Position numbers and translations under genes: made by a program
Part shown: positions 40,309-48,413 of the stretch, piece by piece
Layout of the letters: the number at the start of each line of letters is the position of its first letter
Numbering within the stretch: the stretch's first letter is position 1
Notes under the pieces: generated by a model
The model's input: only the letters and a program-made list of their open reading frames with translations
What the model was told of the DNA's origin: nothing
Databases searched by the model: none
Source of the DNA: CAVRRZ01 sp963723745
Lineage (GTDB): Bacteria > Actinomycetota > Actinomycetes > Mycobacteriales > Geodermatophilaceae
Assembly: GCA_963723745.1 (NCBI GenBank)
Contig: CAVRRZ010000005.1
Coordinates: forward strand, 620,001-684,000
Direction of reading: 5' to 3'
Length of the DNA: 64,000 nt

Positions 40309-40325
40309 TTCTACGAGGCGTAGAA
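40309..40325. promoter_or_regulatory. BlaI-type operator 2 between blaI and cydA
   Basis: TTCTAC-GAGGC-GTAGAA: arms identical to operator 1, centre-to-centre distance 23 bp (about two helical turns), so two repressor dimers could bind on the same face. It lies 39 bp before the cydA start. TTGAGT at 40304-40309 between the two sites may be a -35 box for cydA. Confidence 0.8.
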
Positions 40326-40364
40326 AAGACTACAGCGATCCGACGACCTCAGGGAGACCCCGCG

Positions 40365-41951
40365 GTGGACGTACTCGCCCTCGACACCTTGGACGTAGCG
40401 CGCTGGCAGTTCGGCATCACCACCGTCTACCACTTCCTGATGGTCCCGCTCACCCTCGGCCTCGGCGTCCTCGTCGCGGTCATGCACACCATGTGGGTGC
40501 GGACGGACAAGCCCGAGTGGCTCCGGATGACCCGCTTCTGGGGCCGCATCTTCCTGATCAACTTCGCCCTGGGCGTGGCCACCGGTCTGGTGCAGGAGTT
40601 CCAGTTCGGGCTCGCCTGGAGCGAGTACTCGATCTTCGTCGGCGACGTCTTCGGTTCGTTGCTGGCCATGGAGGCCCTGCTCGCCTTCTTCCTCGAGTCG
40701 ACCTTCCTGGGCCTGTGGATCTTCGGCTGGGGCCGCATCCCGAAGAAGCTGCACCTCGCCTCGCTGTGGGCGGCGGTCATCGGCTCCTGGATCAGCGCGT
40801 ACTTCATCATCGCGGCCAACTCGTGGATGCAGCACCCGGTGGGTGTCGAGGTCGACGACGCGACCGGCCGGCCCCTGCAGGTCGACTTCCTGGCGGTGCT
40901 GTCCAACAACACCGCGCTGGCCGCCTACACCCACGCCATGGTCGCCTCCCTGATGGTGGCCGGGGCCCTGCTGGTGGGCATCGGGCTCTGGCAGCTGCGT
41001 CGCCGGCGCCTCGCGGACCGGCCCACCGACGAGGTCGACCACCGCGTGTGGCACCGCTCGGTGCGCATCGGCGGCTGGGTCACCCTCGCCGCCTTCCTGC
41101 TGGTCGCGGCGACCGGCGACTGGCAGGCCAAGCTCATGTACCACCAGCAACCGCTGAAGATGAGCTCGGCCGAGGCGCTGTGCGAGACCGCGGCCCCGGC
41201 CCCGTTCAGCCTGTTCGCCTGGGCCAAGCTCGGGAGCAACGAGTGCGACGACGTGCACTCGCTCACCGTCCCGGGGTTGCTGTCCTTCCTCGCGCACGGC
41301 GACTTCAGCAGCGAGGTGCCCGGCGTCGACGAACTGCAGGAGCGGTACGCAGACACCTACGGCGCCACCTACCCGGACGACCCGTCCTTCGGCAACCTCG
41401 CCGGTGAGCCGATCGACTACGCGCCGGTGCTCGCCGTCACCTACTGGGGCTTCCGCCTGATGATCGGCATGGGCATCGTCTCTGCCGCGGTCGCCACCTA
41501 CGCGCTGTGGGCCACGCGGCGGGGACGCTCCCCCACCTCGCGCATCGGGGTCCACGGGGCGCTGGCCGCCGTCGCCGCACCGTTCGTGGGCAACGCCGCG
41601 GGCTGGATCTTCACCGAGATGGGCCGCCAGCCGTTCGTCGTCCACCCCAACCCCGACGTCCCGGTCGAGGACCAGGTGTGGTTCTTCACGGCGCAGGCCG
41701 TCTCTCCCGGCATCACCGCGACCGAGGTCTGGATCTCGCTGTCGGTGCTCACCCTGCTCTACGGCGTCCTGGCCGTCATCGAGGTCGGCCTGATCACCCA
41801 CTTCGTCCGGAAGGGCGTCACCACCGGCGACACCACGCCGACACCGGTCGGCGCGGAGCCGGACTCCGACGACGGCTCGGACGGTGGTGCGGACGGCGGC
41901 CCGGGCGACCGGCCGCAGCGCGACGACGACGTCCTCTCCTTCGCCTACTGA
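40365..41951 (+). CDS. cydA: Cytochrome bd oxidase subunit I
   Basis: A 528-residue membrane protein with GTG start. Heme ligands fall in conserved places: VYHFLMVPLTLGLG (His23, equivalent to E. coli His19), NTALAAYTHAMVASLMVAGA (heme b ligand region) and EMGRQPFVV after the quinol-binding loop, which is short. MEALLAFFLESTFLGLW carries the proton-channel glutamates. It oxidises quinol and reduces O2 to water with high affinity. An acidic, Asp/Gly-rich C-terminal tail is lineage-specific. It is first in cydA-cydB-cydDC. Confidence 0.96.
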   Translation: MDVLALDTLDVARWQFGITTVYHFLMVPLTLGLGVLVAVMHTMWVRTDKPEWLRMTRFWGRIFLINFALGVATGLVQEFQFGLAWSEYSIFVGDVFGSLLAMEALLAFFLESTFLGLWIFGWGRIPKKLHLASLWAAVIGSWISAYFIIAANSWMQHPVGVEVDDATGRPLQVDFLAVLSNNTALAAYTHAMVASLMVAGALLVGIGLWQLRRRRLADRPTDEVDHRVWHRSVRIGGWVTLAAFLLVAATGDWQAKLMYHQQPLKMSSAEALCETAAPAPFSLFAWAKLGSNECDDVHSLTVPGLLSFLAHGDFSSEVPGVDELQERYADTYGATYPDDPSFGNLAGEPIDYAPVLAVTYWGFRLMIGMGIVSAAVATYALWATRRGRSPTSRIGVHGALAAVAAPFVGNAAGWIFTEMGRQPFVVHPNPDVPVEDQVWFFTAQAVSPGITATEVWISLSVLTLLYGVLAVIEVGLITHFVRKGVTTGDTTPTPVGAEPDSDDGSDGGADGGPGDRPQRDDDVLSFAY

Positions 41952-41979
41952 CCGCATCCCGAGACCGAAAGGGCTCCCC

Positions 41980-42999
41980 GTGGACCTGCAGACCCTCTGG
42001 TTCGCCGCCGTCGCGGTGCTGTGGACCGGCTTCCTGCTGCTTGAGGGCTTCGACTTCGGCGTCGCCGGGCTGCTACCGGTCATCGGCCGCCGCCCCGCCG
42101 ACAAGCACCTCATGCTGCGCACCATCGGCCCCCTGTGGGACGGCAACGAGGTCTGGCTGATCACCGCCACCGGAGCGGTCTTCGCCGCCTTCCCGGCCTG
42201 GTACGCCACCTGGTTGCCGGCCCTGTACCTGCCGTTCGTCGTGGTGCTGCTCGGTCTGATCGTGCGCGCGGTCGCGTTCGAGTGGCGCCACTCCCACCAC
42301 GATCCGCGGTGGGACGCCTCGTGGACCCACGTGATCACCGGCGGCTCGCTGGTGGCGGCGTTCGGCGTCGGCGCCGCGCTGGCCACCACGACGCTGGGGC
42401 TGCCGATCGACGCCGACGGCATCCGGGTCGGCGGCGCGCTCGCCGGCGTCGGCTGGACGGCGCTGCTCGGGGGCGCGGCGGTCGTCGGGTTCTCGATGGT
42501 CCACGGCGCGGTGTTCCTCGCCCTGAAGACCGACGGACCGGTCCGGCTGCGGGCCCGCGCCTTCGCCGTCCGCTGGTCGCCGCTCGCCGGGCTGCCGTTG
42601 CTGCTGTGGGCCGGCCTGGTGCACCTGCGCGGCGGGACGCCGGTGACGGCGGTGCTGTGGGTGCTCGCCGCCCTGGCTGTGCCCTTCGCCTGGGCGATGG
42701 TGCGCGCCGACCGCGAGGGCGCCGCGTTCACTGGCTGGGCCGTGCTGCTGATCGCCTCGGCCGCCACGGTGTTCGGCGCCGCCTACCCGGTCGTGGTCCC
42801 TTCGACCATCGACCGTGCCTTCGACCTCACCCTGCAGGCCGCCTCCGTCAGCGACTACACGCTCACCGTGATGACCTGGGTGGCCGCGGTCGGCCTGCCC
42901 GTCGTCCTGGCCTACCAGGCGTGGACCTACTGGGTGTTCCGCAAGCGGCTGACCGCCGAACCGGAGGAGCAGCACGAGCCGCTGGCGACCTCGGCGTGA
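41980..42999 (+). CDS. cydB: Cytochrome bd oxidase subunit II
   Basis: A 339-residue membrane protein starting GTG 41980 with GAAAGGG upstream. Typical parts are the N-terminal LWFAAVAVLWTGFLLLEGFD, FGVAGLLPVIG, IGPLWDGNEVWLITATGAVF and LPLLLWAGLVHLRG. It pairs with CydA to stabilise the heme cluster. The stop overlaps the cydDC GTG by 4 nt. The extended frame back to 41884 overlaps cydA and is not supported. Confidence 0.96.
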   Translation: MDLQTLWFAAVAVLWTGFLLLEGFDFGVAGLLPVIGRRPADKHLMLRTIGPLWDGNEVWLITATGAVFAAFPAWYATWLPALYLPFVVVLLGLIVRAVAFEWRHSHHDPRWDASWTHVITGGSLVAAFGVGAALATTTLGLPIDADGIRVGGALAGVGWTALLGGAAVVGFSMVHGAVFLALKTDGPVRLRARAFAVRWSPLAGLPLLLWAGLVHLRGGTPVTAVLWVLAALAVPFAWAMVRADREGAAFTGWAVLLIASAATVFGAAYPVVVPSTIDRAFDLTLQAASVSDYTLTVMTWVAAVGLPVVLAYQAWTYWVFRKRLTAEPEEQHEPLATSA

Positions 43000-45900
43000 C
43001 CGCGCCCGACGACACCGGCCGGGGTCCGCTCGGGGCGCTGGCCGGGTTGCCCGGCCTGCGCCCCGCCGTCGTGCACGCCGCGTTGGCGGCGCTGGTGCAG
43101 GCGGCCGGACTGGTGCTGCTCGCCGCCGGCCTGGCGACCGCGCTGGCCCGCATCGCCGGCCTGACCGGCGGCGGGTGGGCTGCGCCGCTCGGAGCCGCGG
43201 CGGCGGGCGTCGGCCTGCGCGCGGCGGCCGCGGCGGCCGGGGAGCGGGCCGCGAGCCGGGACGGGCAGCGCATCGAGGAGGCCCTGCGGCGGCAGCTCGT
43301 CGCCCGGCTGGCGGCCTCGCCGGCCGCGGTCGCCGCCGCGGGCGGGCCCGCACCGGCCGCCGTGCTGGCCACCAGCCGGCTGTACGGCCTGGGCCCCGCC
43401 CTGGCCACCTACCTGCCGGCGCTGGTGCAGACGGCGGTCCTGCCCCCGGTCGTGCTCGTCGCGCTCGCCGCCGCCGACCTGCTGTCGGCCGCGCTGGTCG
43501 CGGTCACGTTGCCGCTGGTGCCGCTGTTCATGGTCCTGGTCGGCAGGTACACCCAGGACGGCACGGCCGCCGCCGCCCGCGCGCTGGACCGCCTCGCCGC
43601 CTCGGTCGCCGAGCTCGTGCGCGGCCTGCCCGTGCTCGTCGGCCTCGGCCGGGCCGCCGAGCAGACCGCCGCCCTCGCCCGGCTCGGCGACCGATCCCGC
43701 ACGCAGACCCTGGGGGTACTGCGGCTCGCCTTCCTCTCCGCGCTGGTGCTCGAGCTGATCGTCACCCTGTCGGTCGCTCTGGTCGCGGTCACCGTCGGCG
43801 TCCGGCTCGTGGAGGGTCACCTGCCGCTGGCGGTGGGTCTGACCGCCCTGCTGCTCGCGCCCGAGGCGTTCGCCCCGCTGCGGGCGCTCGGCGCGGCCCA
43901 CCACGCCGGCCGGGACGCCACGCTCGCGGCCACCGAGGCCCGCGCGGTCCTCGCGACCCCGGTTCCACCGTCCCCCGCTGGGCCGGCTGCGGACGACGAC
44001 CCGCGCGGCGCGGCCGTCGCCGTCCGCGGCCTGTCGGTGCGCTACCCGGACCGCGCCGTGCCCGCGCTGCCGCCGGCCGACCTCTGCGTGCTCCCCGGGG
44101 AACTGGTCGCGCTGCGCGGGCCGAGCGGCTCGGGCAAGACCACGCTGCTCGCGGCGCTGGCCGGCGTCCTGCCGACCGACGCCGCTGTCACCGGCGTCGT
44201 CGACGGTGTGCCCCGCGGCGGCGTCGCCTGGGTGGCGCAGCACCCGCGCACCACCTGCCGGACAGTGCAGGCCGAGCTGCGCCGGCACGCAGGCGGTGGG
44301 CCGGACGACGACGAGGTCGGCAATGGCGCGCTCGCCGCCGTCGGCGCCGCGCACCTGGCCGGGCGGCGCTGCACCACCCTGTCCCCCGGCGAGCTGCAGC
44401 GGGTCGCCCTCGCCCGCGCGCTGGTTCGCGTGCGCCGCGGCGCCACCCTGCTGCTGCTCGACGAGCCGACCGCGCACCTCGACGACGCATCGGCCGCCCG
44501 CGTCGCCGCCACCCTGGCCGGACTGCGCGGCACCGTGACCACGGTGCTGGTCACCCACGAGCCGGCCCTGGCCGCCCTCGCCGACCGCACCGTGTCCCTC
44601 GGGGCGGCCACCACCCCCACCGCCGCCGCGGGGGAGGCTGCTCCCCTCCCGCCCTCGGCGCCGTCCGGCATCGAGAGCCCCGGAGCCGCACCGGCGCTCG
44701 GCGCATCCGACGCGGGCGTCGCTGCGGGCGACGGGATCGGGTGGCCGCGGCGAGCCCTGGCGAGGGCGGTGGCCACCGGGGCGGCGTCGTCGCTGTCCGG
44801 GGTGGCGCTGACGGCGCTGTCGGGGTGGCTCGTCGTGCGCGCGGCGGAGATGCCGCCGGTGCTCACCCTCCTGGTCGCCACCGCCGGCGTGCGCGGCTTC
44901 GGCATCGCCCGCGCCCTGCTCCGCTGGGGCGAGCGGATGACCGCGCACGACGCCGCCCTGCGGCTGGCCGCGGACACCCGCGTGCGGGTGTGGCGGGCGC
45001 TGGCCGAGCAGGGCATCGCCGCCGACCGCACCCCCGGCTCGGCGCTGGCCCGAGTGGTCGGCGACATCGACCGGCTGCAGGAGCTCTCGGTGCGGGTGCA
45101 CCCGCCGGTGCTCGTCGCCGGCACGGTCGTCGCCACGACGCTCGGCGCGCTGGCGCTGATCGAGCCGGCGGCCGCGGGGGCGGTGGCTCTCGTGCTGGCC
45201 ACCACGGTCGCCCTGGTGCTGCTCGTGCACCGCAGGCTGGACGCGGGGGCGGCACGCGCCGAATCGGCTGAACGGGTGGCCGAGCTACGCGACCTGACCA
45301 CGGTGCTCGAGGGCGCCGCCGACGTGCGCGCCCACGGCCTGGCCGGGCGGGTGGCCGGCGAGCTGGCCGAGGCCGGCGGACGACGGGTGGCGACCGCTGA
45401 CGCCACCGCGCGGGCGAGCGCGCTCGGCGGCGGCCTCGTCCTCGCGGGGACCGGCCTCGCCGCGGTGCTGGCGGCCGCGGTCGCCGCGGCGGGCGGGCTC
45501 TCCGGCCCGGTCGTCGCCGCACTCGCCCTGGCTCCGCTCGCTCTGGCCGAGCCGCTCGCCGGCCTGGTCACGGCACTGCGGCTGCGTGGCGCACTCGCCG
45601 ACGCCCGGTCGCGGCTGCGCGCCGTCCTCACCGCGCCCGTACCGGCCGACCCGGACTCTCCCCTGGCACCGCCGCCGCTGGTGACCTCGCTGGCGCTCGA
45701 CGAGCTGACCGCCGGGTGGCCGGGCGGCCCGGACGTGCTGCGCGGCCTCGACGCGCGCGCCGGCCGCGAGGGCTGGCTGGTCGTGCGCGGCCCCTCAGGG
45801 GCGGGCAAGTCGACGCTGCTCGCCGTCCTGCTCGCCGCGCTCCGTCCACGGGCCGGCCGGTACTCCCTCGACGGGATCGACACAGCCCGGGTGACCGGCG

Positions 45901-46352
45901 ACGACGTCCGCGCACGCACGGCATGGCTGCCGCAGGAGTCCCATGTCTTCTCCTCGACCGTCCGGGCGAACCTGGCGCTGGCCCTACCTCCCGGCGAGCC
46001 GCGCGGCGAGGAACGCATGCGCGCCGCTCTCGCCGCCGCCGGGCTCGGGCCGTGGGTGGCGGGGCTGCCGGCCGGGCTGGACACTCCGGTCGGCGCCGGC
46101 GGTACGGCGCTGTCCGGTGGGGAACGGCGCCGGCTGGCCGTGGCCCGCGCGCTGCTGGCCGACCGGGACGTCGTGCTGCTCGACGAGCCGACCGCGCACC
46201 TGGACCCGCCGACCGCGGCGGCGCTGATCCGCGACCTGCGGACCGCGCTGGCCGGCCGGGTGGTCGTCTGCGTGACCCACGACGACGACCTGGCCGTCCC
46301 GGGCGACACGGTCGTCCGGCTCGGCGCGGGGGCCGCCCTCGCCGGCCGGTGA
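42996..46352 (+). CDS. cydDC: Fused CydD-CydC ABC exporter for cytochrome bd assembly
   Basis: One polypeptide of 1118 residues holding two complete half-transporters in tandem. The first has six helices (1-330) and a nucleotide-binding domain with Walker A GPSGSGKTTLL, signature LSPGELQRVALARAL and Walker B LLLLDEPTAHLDD. The second follows a Pro/Ala linker near 550 and has GPSGAGKSTLL, LSGGERRRLAVARALL and VVLLDEPTAHLDPP. CydDC exports glutathione/cysteine-like thiols and supports heme insertion into bd oxidase. In E. coli it is two proteins; fusion is known in actinobacteria. GTG start overlaps cydB. Confidence 0.94.
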   Translation: MTAPDDTGRGPLGALAGLPGLRPAVVHAALAALVQAAGLVLLAAGLATALARIAGLTGGGWAAPLGAAAAGVGLRAAAAAAGERAASRDGQRIEEALRRQLVARLAASPAAVAAAGGPAPAAVLATSRLYGLGPALATYLPALVQTAVLPPVVLVALAAADLLSAALVAVTLPLVPLFMVLVGRYTQDGTAAAARALDRLAASVAELVRGLPVLVGLGRAAEQTAALARLGDRSRTQTLGVLRLAFLSALVLELIVTLSVALVAVTVGVRLVEGHLPLAVGLTALLLAPEAFAPLRALGAAHHAGRDATLAATEARAVLATPVPPSPAGPAADDDPRGAAVAVRGLSVRYPDRAVPALPPADLCVLPGELVALRGPSGSGKTTLLAALAGVLPTDAAVTGVVDGVPRGGVAWVAQHPRTTCRTVQAELRRHAGGGPDDDEVGNGALAAVGAAHLAGRRCTTLSPGELQRVALARALVRVRRGATLLLLDEPTAHLDDASAARVAATLAGLRGTVTTVLVTHEPALAALADRTVSLGAATTPTAAAGEAAPLPPSAPSGIESPGAAPALGASDAGVAAGDGIGWPRRALARAVATGAASSLSGVALTALSGWLVVRAAEMPPVLTLLVATAGVRGFGIARALLRWGERMTAHDAALRLAADTRVRVWRALAEQGIAADRTPGSALARVVGDIDRLQELSVRVHPPVLVAGTVVATTLGALALIEPAAAGAVALVLATTVALVLLVHRRLDAGAARAESAERVAELRDLTTVLEGAADVRAHGLAGRVAGELAEAGGRRVATADATARASALGGGLVLAGTGLAAVLAAAVAAAGGLSGPVVAALALAPLALAEPLAGLVTALRLRGALADARSRLRAVLTAPVPADPDSPLAPPPLVTSLALDELTAGWPGGPDVLRGLDARAGREGWLVVRGPSGAGKSTLLAVLLAALRPRAGRYSLDGIDTARVTGDDVRARTAWLPQESHVFSSTVRANLALALPPGEPRGEERMRAALAAAGLGPWVAGLPAGLDTPVGAGGTALSGGERRRLAVARALLADRDVVLLDEPTAHLDPPTAAALIRDLRTALAGRVVVCVTHDDDLAVPGDTVVRLGAGAALAGR

Positions 46353-46406
46353 CCCCGCGCGGCCGCTCCTGTCGGTGGGGTGGTGGGTGGTGCACAGTGC
46401 CGTGCC

Positions 46407-46967
46407 ATGGACGCCTCCTTCACCGGATCGGTCTTCCTCGGCATGAGCGTCGACGGGTTCATCGCCCGCCTCGACGACGACCTCGACTGGCTCACCGGCG
46501 GTGCGGACGAGAACACCCCTCCCGACGACGGCGCCGGGGGCGACTTCGGGTTCGCCGAGTTCGTCGCGGACGTCGACGCGCTGGTCATGGGCCGCGGCAC
46601 CTACGCGGTGATCGCGCCGTTCGACGAGTGGCCCTACCAGGGCAAGCCGGTGCACGTGATCAGCTCGACGCTGGATCCCGCGGCCGACGACCGCATCACC
46701 GTGCACCGCTCGTTCGACGACGCGGTCGCGGCCCTCGATGCGGCCGGCTACCGGCGGGTGTACGTCGACGGCGGCCGGACCGTGCGCACGTTCCTCGCGG
46801 CCGGGCTGATCGACGACCTGACGCTCTCGCGCGTGCCCGTGCTCATCGGGTCGGGGCACACGCCGTTCGGCGAGCTACCGGCCGACATCCCGCTGGAGCA
46901 CGTACGCACCCAGGTCTTCCCGGCCGGCATGGTGCAGACGACCTACCGGGTGCGCCGTCCGGGCTGA
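46407..46967 (+). CDS. Dihydrofolate-reductase-fold protein (RibD C-terminal-like)
   Basis: A 186-residue protein: SVFLGMSVDGFIARLDDDLD, LVMGRGTYAVIAPFDEWPYQ, KPVHVISSTLDPAADD, RRVYVDGGRTVRTFLAAGLI and PVLIGSGHTPFGELP are all typical of the YwjB/RibD-type reductase family, which use NADPH. The substrate is unknown; it is not a standard FolA. ATG 46407 gives MDASFTG. Its end overlaps the convergent neighbour by 25 nt. Confidence 0.88.
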   Translation: MDASFTGSVFLGMSVDGFIARLDDDLDWLTGGADENTPPDDGAGGDFGFAEFVADVDALVMGRGTYAVIAPFDEWPYQGKPVHVISSTLDPAADDRITVHRSFDDAVAALDAAGYRRVYVDGGRTVRTFLAAGLIDDLTLSRVPVLIGSGHTPFGELPADIPLEHVRTQVFPAGMVQTTYRVRRPG

Positions 46968-47656
46968 TGGTCCTCGACCTCGACCTCGACCGTGACCTCG
47001 TCCTCGACCGTGACCTCGTCCTCGACCTCGACCTCGACGGGAACCTCGGGGCCGAGGTGGGCGCCCAGCTCGAGGCGCAGGTCGTTCCCGGACCAGAACT
47101 TGCCCGGGTCGTACCAGTTGTGCGGCCGGTCCGCGCCGAGCAGTCCCATCGCCGTGTACGTCTCGGCGACCAGCTCGGCGCAGAACACCGCCTCCGACGT
47201 CGTCTCGCGGCGCAGCCGGCCGTTGATCCAGCCGCGTGCCAGGTGCCGCGTCGTCGGAAACGGCCGGCCGTCGAGCCGGGCGATCGTGCGCAGGACGGCG
47301 TCCTCCATGGCGGGCGTCACCCCGCCGGCCTCGTCGGGTCCGACCAGCTGCCGCAGCCAGGCGCGCTGGCCGTAGCGATGCCGCCAGGTGCGCACCGCGT
47401 CGGCGAGGTCGTGCAGCTGGACGCCGCGCTGGTGCTTCCCGGTCCACGCGTCGGGCAGCGACCGCCCGAGCTCGGCGTGCCACAGCAGCGGCGGCAGGTC
47501 GTCGAGGACCACGGCCATGCCGACGTGGTTGACCGGCGCGTTGGTCAACGCCCGGATGGCGCGGTCGGCCAGCGACGCGCCGCGGAAGACCCAGACGTCA
47601 CCGGTTCGGGTCAGGTCGACGGCCTCGTCGAGCTGCAGTGCACGGGGCGGGGGCAC
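46943..47656 (-). CDS. Permuted papain-like (YiiX/C40-like) protein with a repetitive acidic tail
   Basis: A 237-residue protein. GDVWVFRGAS, then NHVGMAVVLDD (His44) and SEAVFCAELVAETYTAMGLL (Cys159) give the His-before-Cys order of permuted NlpC/P60-like or YiiX-type amidases. The middle (GVQLHDLADAVRTWRHRYG, GRPFPTTRHLARGW) fits this group. The C-terminal 45 residues are low-complexity EVEVEDEVTVEDEVTVEV, coded by repeated GACCTCGACC-type DNA. No signal peptide is seen, so it may act in the cytosol on peptides or lipids. Function remains open. Confidence 0.68.
   Translation of the reverse strand: MPPPRALQLDEAVDLTRTGDVWVFRGASLADRAIRALTNAPVNHVGMAVVLDDLPPLLWHAELGRSLPDAWTGKHQRGVQLHDLADAVRTWRHRYGQRAWLRQLVGPDEAGGVTPAMEDAVLRTIARLDGRPFPTTRHLARGWINGRLRRETTSEAVFCAELVAETYTAMGLLGADRPHNWYDPGKFWSGNDLRLELGAHLGPEVPVEVEVEDEVTVEDEVTVEVEVEDHQPGRRTR
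46975..47045. repeat. Short tandem repeat of CTCGAC/GTGACCTCG units
   Basis: Hexamer-like CTCGAC units and two copies of an 18-bp unit (TCCTCGACCGTGACCTCG) lie in this stretch, encoding the Glu/Val/Asp tail of the minus-strand protein. Such arrays expand and contract by slippage, so the tail length may vary between strains. Confidence 0.7.
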
Positions 47657-47673
47657 GGGGCTACGTTACGGAG

Positions 47674-47910
47674 GTGCGCGTCTGGAAGGTGCTCGGACTG
47701 GCCGGCCTGGCCGGGGTGGCGGCCACGGGGGCCGTCCTCGCCCGCGACGAGCGGCAGCGCCGCGCGTACACCCCCGACGACGTCCGGGCGCGACTGCACG
47801 AGCGGCACGCCGGCGTCGCCGAGGAGCCGGAGGCGCCGGAGCCGGTGCCGACGACCGAGCTCGCGCGCGGCCGACGCCACCGGCTGGCCCGGATCCTCCG
47901 CCGCCGCTGA
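47674..47910 (+). CDS. Small hypothetical membrane-anchored protein
   Basis: A 78-residue protein starting GTG as VRVWKVLGLAGLAGVAATGA, giving one N-terminal membrane segment. A basic linker, RRAYTPDDVRARLHERHA, an acidic-proline stretch (EEPEAPEPVP) and a basic C-terminus (GRRHRLARILRRR) follow. I do not recognise the family; small anchored proteins of this shape are common in actinobacteria. It diverges from the permuted-papain gene. Confidence 0.55.
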   Translation: MRVWKVLGLAGLAGVAATGAVLARDERQRRAYTPDDVRARLHERHAGVAEEPEAPEPVPTTELARGRRHRLARILRRR

Positions 47911-47927
47911 GTCGGCCGGGCGGCCCC

Positions 47928-48413
47928 TCAGCCGCCCGCGGGCGCCTCCGGCAGGACGAGGATCCCGTCCCGGTCCGCGAGCAGCCACTCCCCCTCGCGG
48001 AACAGCACACCGGCGAACCGCACCGGGATGCCGGCCTGGCCGGAGTGCAGACCGCGCTCGCTGCGACGCGGGTGCAACGCCAGGGCGCGGACGCCGATCG
48101 GCTCCGCGTCGATCTCGGCCACGTCGCGCGCGCAGCCGTGGATGACGACACCGGCCCAGCCGTTGCGGGCGACGGCGACGGCCAGGTTGCCCCCGAACAG
48201 ACCGCAACGCAGCGAGCCACCCCCGTCGACGACGAGCACCCGCCCCTCGCCCGGCGTCTGCACGGCCTCGCGGACGAGGGTGTTGTCCTCGAACACCTTG
48301 AGCGTCGTGATCGGGCCGCTGAACGCCGGCCGGCCGCCGAAGGCCTGGAACACCGGGTCGCAGACCTGTGCCTCCGGGTGCTCGTCGGAGACGTCGGTCG
48401 TGGAGAGGGTCAT
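47928..48413 (-). CDS. RraA-like protein (oxaloacid aldolase/decarboxylase family)
   Basis: A 161-residue protein with VSDEHPEAQVCDPVFQAFGG, LVVDGGGSLRCGLFGGNLAVAVARNGWAG (substrate- and metal-binding DGGG...R..GGN), VIHGCARDVAEI and IGVRALALHPRRSERGL. The RraA family includes regulators of RNase E and 4-hydroxy-4-methyl-2-oxoglutarate aldolases/oxaloacetate decarboxylases. The link by a 4-nt overlap to a dehydrogenase of the IPMDH/tartrate type argues for the metabolic role here. Actinobacterial members are often mislabelled as RNase E regulators. Confidence 0.87.
   Translation of the reverse strand: MTLSTTDVSDEHPEAQVCDPVFQAFGGRPAFSGPITTLKVFEDNTLVREAVQTPGEGRVLVVDGGGSLRCGLFGGNLAVAVARNGWAGVVIHGCARDVAEIDAEPIGVRALALHPRRSERGLHSGQAGIPVRFAGVLFREGEWLLADRDGILVLPEAPAGG

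Noticed and set aside
42135..42995. N-terminal extension of CydDC across cydB
   Set aside because: The first 287 codons are a shadow of cydB; the GTG at 42996 overlaps the cydB stop in the usual way.
47928..48413. Reading RraA as an RNase E regulator
   Set aside because: The 4-nt overlap with a hydroxy-acid dehydrogenase and the catabolic neighbours favour the aldolase/decarboxylase branch of the family.
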